This document shows positions 59,909 through 64,000 of a stretch of 64,000 nt of DNA, one piece after another. The stretch's first letter is position 1, and every line of letters starts with the position of its first letter. This stretch comes from Armatimonadetes bacterium 55-13 (lineage in GTDB: Bacteria > Armatimonadota > Fimbriimonadia > Fimbriimonadales > Fimbriimonadaceae): contig MKRX01000015.1 of NCBI GenBank assembly GCA_001898035.1, forward strand, positions 211,614 through 275,613. The letters are read 5' to 3'. A program made the position numbers and the translations under genes. The notes beneath the pieces were generated by a model. It was not told the DNA's origin and ran no database searches. It saw only the letters and a list, made by a program, of their open reading frames with translations.

Positions 59909-62537
59909 ATGACGATCGCCCTCGCCGCCCTCACCATGATCACATCCGCCTCTTCCGCCGAACTCGTCGATCTTCAATGCGAATATCAGGCAGGGCCTCT
60001 GGTGGTGGAATCATCTGCCCCTCGTCTGAGTTGGATCGCCAAAGCTACCGAGAAGAATTGGCGTCAGAGCGCCTATGAGATCCTGGTCGCTTCAAGTCCC
60101 GACGTTCTGGCGAAGGATCAGGGAGATCTATGGTCCTCAGGGCGCGTGACATCCGATGCGAGTATTCAGATTCCTTATACCGGGAAAAAGTTGACTTCTC
60201 GGCAAGCGGCTTTCTGGAAGGTACGCGTTTGGGATAGCCGAGGCGTAGCCTCTGGTTGGAGTAAGCCCAGCAAATGGGAAGTCGGATTGCTTTCGGACAG
60301 CGATTGGAGTCCAAGCGTTTGGATCGGTGGCCCCGGGGCAACCAGCCCTGAACCCGCGCCTCATTTGCGCCGAGAATTCGAGGTTCATGGCTCGTTGGCG
60401 AGAGCCCGCATCTATGCTAGCGGCGTGGGATATGCAGACATCCACCTTAATGGCAAGAAGGTGGGAAACGGGGAGCGCGATCCCGGATACACGAATTTCG
60501 ATAAACGGCTGCTCTTATGACGTTACGCACCAACTGAAACAGGGAACAAATGCGATTGGTGCGATCCTCGGAACGGGTTGGTTCGACACTCACGATCAGG
60601 CAACATGGAACTTTGACAAAGCTCCTTGGCGGGGCCAACCTCGGATGCGGCTCGTGTTGGTCCTGGATTACAAGGACGGTCGAACCGAGCAAGTGACGAG
60701 CGATGGGACTTGGAAGACTTCCGCAGGGCCGATTCTGGTGGACGGCATCTATACAGGCGAAGTGTACGACGCACGCAAAGAAATACCTGGATGGGATCGC
60801 GCAGGCTATGACGATTCTTCTTGGTCACCGGCCAAAGTTGTGGAGGCTCCCCGAGGGGCCCTTAGCGGAATGCAGTGTCCGCCGATCATTATCGGCCAAT
60901 CGTTCAAGCCCAAGACGATCTCCGAACCCAAACCTGGAGTCTATATTTTGGACTTTGGACAGAACTTCTCCGGCCACGTTCGCCTCAAGGTAAAGGGCTC
61001 AGCGGGCGACAAGGTGACGATGCGATATAGCGAGCGCCTAGACGACACCGGGATGATCCAGCGTAAAGAGATCGACGTCTACATGACCAAGGCGACACCT
61101 CCCCAGCCATTCCAAACCGACGTTTACATTCTGAAAGGCGGCGCCCTCGAAAGTTGGGAACAGCGATTCTCTTACGCGGGATTTCGATATGTAGAGGTCA
61201 CCGGATTTCCAGGCAAACCGACTCTGGAAAACTTCGAAGGTCGGTTTGCTCACACAGACTTAGCTAGCGCGGGCGAATTCGAGTGCTCTCATCCACTCCT
61301 AAACCAGATTCAACATGCCACGAAGTGGGCCTATCTAAGCAATGCCCAAAGCATTCCGACGGATTGTCCGCAGAGAGAAAAAAATGGGTGGACCGGGGAT
61401 GCGCATTTAGCCTGTGAAGCCGGATTGATGAACTTCAGATCGGCGCCGTTCTATACAAAGTGGCTAGACGACTATGCCGATGACCAAAAAGCGGATGGAC
61501 GGTTCAGTTTGATTATCCCCTCTGGCGGATGGGGAGCAGGGGCCTGTCACCCATCTTGGGACAGCGCATTTGCGATCATCGCCGAGGACCTGCATGAATA
61601 CCTGGGCGATGCCAGGCTCCTTGAGAAGCATTACGATCATCTGAAACGGTATGTGGATTACCTGGAGGGGCAACTCAAGGACGACGTGATTCCGTTCGAT
61701 AGTTTAGGGGACTGGCTGCCTTGGGAGACACAGACTCCGAGCCAATTGACTTCCTCGGCCATGGTCGTGGTCGATGCCGAGATCGTAAGCAAAGCCGCGA
61801 AGATGCTTGGAAAGGCAGAGGAAGCGGCTAAGTATTCGGCCCTGGCGACACGCGTTCGAACCGGCATCGACCGCAAGTTCTACGAGCCCGCAACATTGGA
61901 TTCCCTAAGCCAAACGGCGCTTTCCGTGGGTCTGTACTTCAAACTGATCGATCCGGCCCATCGGCAGGCAGCGTTTGGCGCTTTAGTTCGAAATGTTGAA
62001 CGACAGGGTCATATCGACACAGGAATCATCGGCGCAAAGTTCATTCTCCGAGTGCTCTCGGAAGCCGGACGGACGGATTTGGCCTACAAGATCGTGGCTC
62101 GAACAGAGCAGCCGGGATGGGGCTGGTGGATGGAGCAAAGGGCTACGACCCTTTGGGAAGACTGGAAGGGCGAATCGTCCTTAAATCACATCATGTTTGG
62201 CGATGTGAGCAATTGGTTCATGCAGTGGATTGCAGGCATCGGGCTCGATCCTTCTTCGCCGGCCTTTAAGCACATCCTGATTCGACCTCAGCCAGTCGGG
62301 GATCTGACTTGGGCAAAGGCCCATCACGATTCGCCCTATGGTCGTATTTCCTCATCTTGGAAGAAGACCCATGGGGCTTTTCACTTGGAGATTGAGATTC
62401 CTGCGAATACTTCTGCAACCGTGACCGTTCCAGGAAAAGTGGCAAAGGCCGAAGGGGCCATCCTCGTTCGTAGCGAAGCAGAAGTAACCGTCTTCGAAGT
62501 AGGTTCTGGCAAGTACGTTTTTGACGCAAAGATGTAG
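59909..62537 (+). pseudogene. GH78 alpha-L-rhamnosidase, interrupted by a frameshift
   Basis: Two overlapping frames together give a complete bacterial GH78 enzyme of about 875 residues. The first (59909-60520) covers the signal peptide and the N-terminal fibronectin-like and first beta domains and ends in DPGYTNFDKRLLL. The second, productive from about 60516, resumes SYDVTHQLKQGTNAIGAILGTGWF, then CPQREKNGWTGDA with the expected general acid Glu, and runs to the C-terminal beta domain. The join lies at CTGCTCTTATGAC (60510-60522), one base out of frame. It may be a real frameshift mutation, a sequencing error or, less likely, recoding. Confidence 0.85.
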
Positions 62538-62545
62538 GTGTGGCA

Positions 62546-63286
62546 ATGATTGAAGCGATGGTGCTAGGCGTCTATCACATGGCGAATCCTAAGTTGGACT
62601 TGGTCAAGTCAGACCTTCGGGACACACTAGGAGACATTCGACAGCAAGAAATCGCCGAGGTTGTTGCCTCCATCGCCAGATTCAGACCTACAAAGGTGAT
62701 CGTCGAGGCGATTCCTCCGGCGGAAAGTCTCCTCGATCGATACCAATGGTATTTAGGCAATGACTTGGAACTAGGTCCCGATGAGCGCGAACAGTTAGGA
62801 TTTCGAATCGCGAAGTTGCTCGGCCATTCCACGATCTATCCAGTCGACTATTCGATGAAGATGGACTTCGATTGGCTCACTCGCCAGGGGGACGCGGCCT
62901 TTCAAAGCTGGATTCAAACCACACCGCCGAAGATCGCCAAGATTCTGGAAGGCTTAGACCAAGGCTATGCCGTCAACGAAATATTAGTGGCGATGAACTC
63001 GCCAGAGGGTCTCGCGTTTAGTCATTCGTTTTACATGGAGTTTCTCCGGGTGGAAGAGGCGGGTGCAGCAGTTTTGGCGGCGTGGTATGAGCGCAATTTG
63101 AGAATCTTCGCCCAGATCAGAAGAATCGCACTGCCGGAGGACCGGTTGCTTATCCTTTATGGCGCCGGGCACGCCAAACTGCTCTCGGATTTCATTCGCG
63201 ATACGTTTTCATGGAAGCACGTCGATCCATTAGGTTACCTATCTAGTTCACGCCCCTTTGACTGGAGGTTAGATCATGCAATTTGA
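62546..63286 (+). CDS. DUF5694-like protein (TraB/PrgY-like fold)
   Basis: A 246-residue protein with LGVYHMANPKLDLV at the start, ARFRPTKVIVEAIPPAESL and GFRIAKLLGHSTIYPVD in the middle, and LLILYGAGHAKLLSDFI near the C-terminus. These G-x-x-H and E-based motifs match the DUF5694/TraB-like group, which have putative metalloprotease-like active sites of unproven function. The ATG at 62546 follows GH78 by 8 bases. Ends overlapping trmO by 11 bases. Confidence 0.8.
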   Translation: MIEAMVLGVYHMANPKLDLVKSDLRDTLGDIRQQEIAEVVASIARFRPTKVIVEAIPPAESLLDRYQWYLGNDLELGPDEREQLGFRIAKLLGHSTIYPVDYSMKMDFDWLTRQGDAAFQSWIQTTPPKIAKILEGLDQGYAVNEILVAMNSPEGLAFSHSFYMEFLRVEEAGAAVLAAWYERNLRIFAQIRRIALPEDRLLILYGAGHAKLLSDFIRDTFSWKHVDPLGYLSSSRPFDWRLDHAI

Positions 63287-64000
63287 GCCGATTGGCTACG
63301 TGCGGTGTGGAAAACAGCTGAAATTCGAAACGCCTCACCAACCCAAATTAGATTCAAACGAGACGAATCGTATTATTCTTGAGCCTGATCGTCAATTCGA
63401 TCTTGCCCTTCAGGACTTAAACGGATTCGAACGAATATGGGTGCTCTCCTGGTTCAACCGCAATCAATCATGGCGACCACGTCCGTTACCGCCACGGGGT
63501 CCAGCTAAAAGGCGAGGCGTTTTTGCAACTCGATCGCCTCATCGTCCAAACCCAATTGGATTGACTTGCGTGCCGCTCTTGGACGTTGATGGGCTGGTGC
63601 TAACAGTTGGTCCACTGGATCTGGTGGACGGAACGCCAGTCCTGGATATCAAACCTTACATCCGCACGATCGACGCGTTTCCCGACAGCAAGCTTGGGTG
63701 GATTGGAGAGGTTGAGGAAACGCTGCTGAACTCACGCCGATTTGGGATTGAGGTTTCTGCCTTCGCACGGAGGCAATTGGACTGGCTCCAAAATCAATGG
63801 GGAATCGACTTCACAGGGCGCGCTTTTGAACTCCTCTCGCTCGATCCAACTCCTCATCGAACGCGCAGGATTCTCCAAATGGGGCCTAACGAGTTCCGAA
63901 TGGCCTGCGGCCCGTGGCGACTGTTCTTTCATCTTCAGGATGAATGCGTGATCGTTGATCGGATTGACAAAGGCTATTCCGATGAGAGCCTGATGGCAGA
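63276..64000 (+). CDS. trmO: tRNA (t6A37)-N6-methyltransferase, 3' end cut by window
   Basis: Methylates N6-threonylcarbamoyladenosine at position 37 of a subset of tRNAs, with SAM. The 241 complete codons begin MQFEPIGYVRCGKQLKFETPHQP and contain the family core GVFATRSPHRPNPIGLTCVPL and LDLVDGTPVLDIKPYI, then a C-terminal substrate-recognition part. Good ribosome site (GGAGG, 7 bases before the ATG) and coupled overlap with the DUF5694-like gene. The gene has no stop codon before 64000. Confidence 0.93.
   Translation, partial: MQFEPIGYVRCGKQLKFETPHQPKLDSNETNRIILEPDRQFDLALQDLNGFERIWVLSWFNRNQSWRPRPLPPRGPAKRRGVFATRSPHRPNPIGLTCVPLLDVDGLVLTVGPLDLVDGTPVLDIKPYIRTIDAFPDSKLGWIGEVEETLLNSRRFGIEVSAFARRQLDWLQNQWGIDFTGRAFELLSLDPTPHRTRRILQMGPNEFRMACGPWRLFFHLQDECVIVDRIDKGYSDESLMA

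Noticed and set aside
60510-60522. Programmed +1 frameshift of the prfB type in the GH78 gene
   Set aside because: The UGAC context fits, but there is no internal Shine-Dalgarno and the slippage codon is TTA, which re-pairs poorly. Mutation or sequence error is likelier.

Overview
The window reads as chromosomal DNA of a free-living, chemotactic, diderm-type heterotroph. A LacI-regulated pseudopilin with the FTLIELLVVIAIIAILAAILFPVFAQA leader, a PEP-CTERM protein, many lipoproteins, sigma-54, and a set of single secreted glycoside hydrolases together suggest Armatimonadota (Fimbriimonas-like). That placement is inference; there is no rRNA here to test it. No insertion sequence, prophage, CRISPR array or conjugative element was seen.

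Layout. 1-6.2 kb: core metabolism (FolE2, pterin dehydratase, PEP carboxykinase, malate dehydrogenase) and small envelope proteins. 6.2-13.5 kb: a PAS/GAF histidine kinase, a membrane protein, gatC-gatA, a YyaL-like protein and tRNA-Ser(CGA). 13.5-21.6 kb: a CBM9-like protein, RibBA, a GH32 fructanase, a triple-CxxC secreted protein, a methyltransferase, a HIT protein and MetK. 21.6-30.7 kb: the most accessory part, with a clan-CD (CHAT/caspase-like) lipoprotein, a GH5 enzyme, a lipoprotein-LacI-pseudopilin operon, a second LacI and a polysaccharide deacetylase/phosphodiester glycosidase fusion. 30.8-41.8 kb: DinG-type helicase, kinase-fold protein, RpoN, DppA-like peptidase, phytoene synthase with acyltransferase, M29 aminopeptidase and a rhomboid-fold membrane protein. 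41.8-48.7 kb: a clan GH-A hydrolase, a PEP-CTERM protein with a probable thioester domain, a SdrD-B/Cys-Gly-rich surface protein and a Tat-exported phosphoesterase. 49.1-58.1 kb: one complete chemotaxis operon (STAS, MCP-like, CheY, CheA, CheW, PAS-MCP, CheR, CheD, CheB). 58.1-64 kb: GH29 fucosidase, a frameshifted GH78 rhamnosidase, a DUF5694-like protein and TrmO, cut by the window end.

How the genes work together. The hydrolases (GH32, GH5, GH-A, GH29, GH78, CBM9) point to growth on plant or microbial polysaccharides, and the two LacI regulators suggest sugar-responsive control. The chemotaxis operon encodes a full excitation and adaptation pathway; its soluble receptor carries a C-terminal CheR/CheB tether-like pentapeptide, and a sigma-28-like promoter lies upstream. 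The least explained material is the surface pair at 44.8-46.6 kb, the clan-CD lipoprotein at 21.6-23.6 kb, and the lipoprotein-LacI-pseudopilin operon with duplicated operator-like sites at 25.7-27.8 kb.
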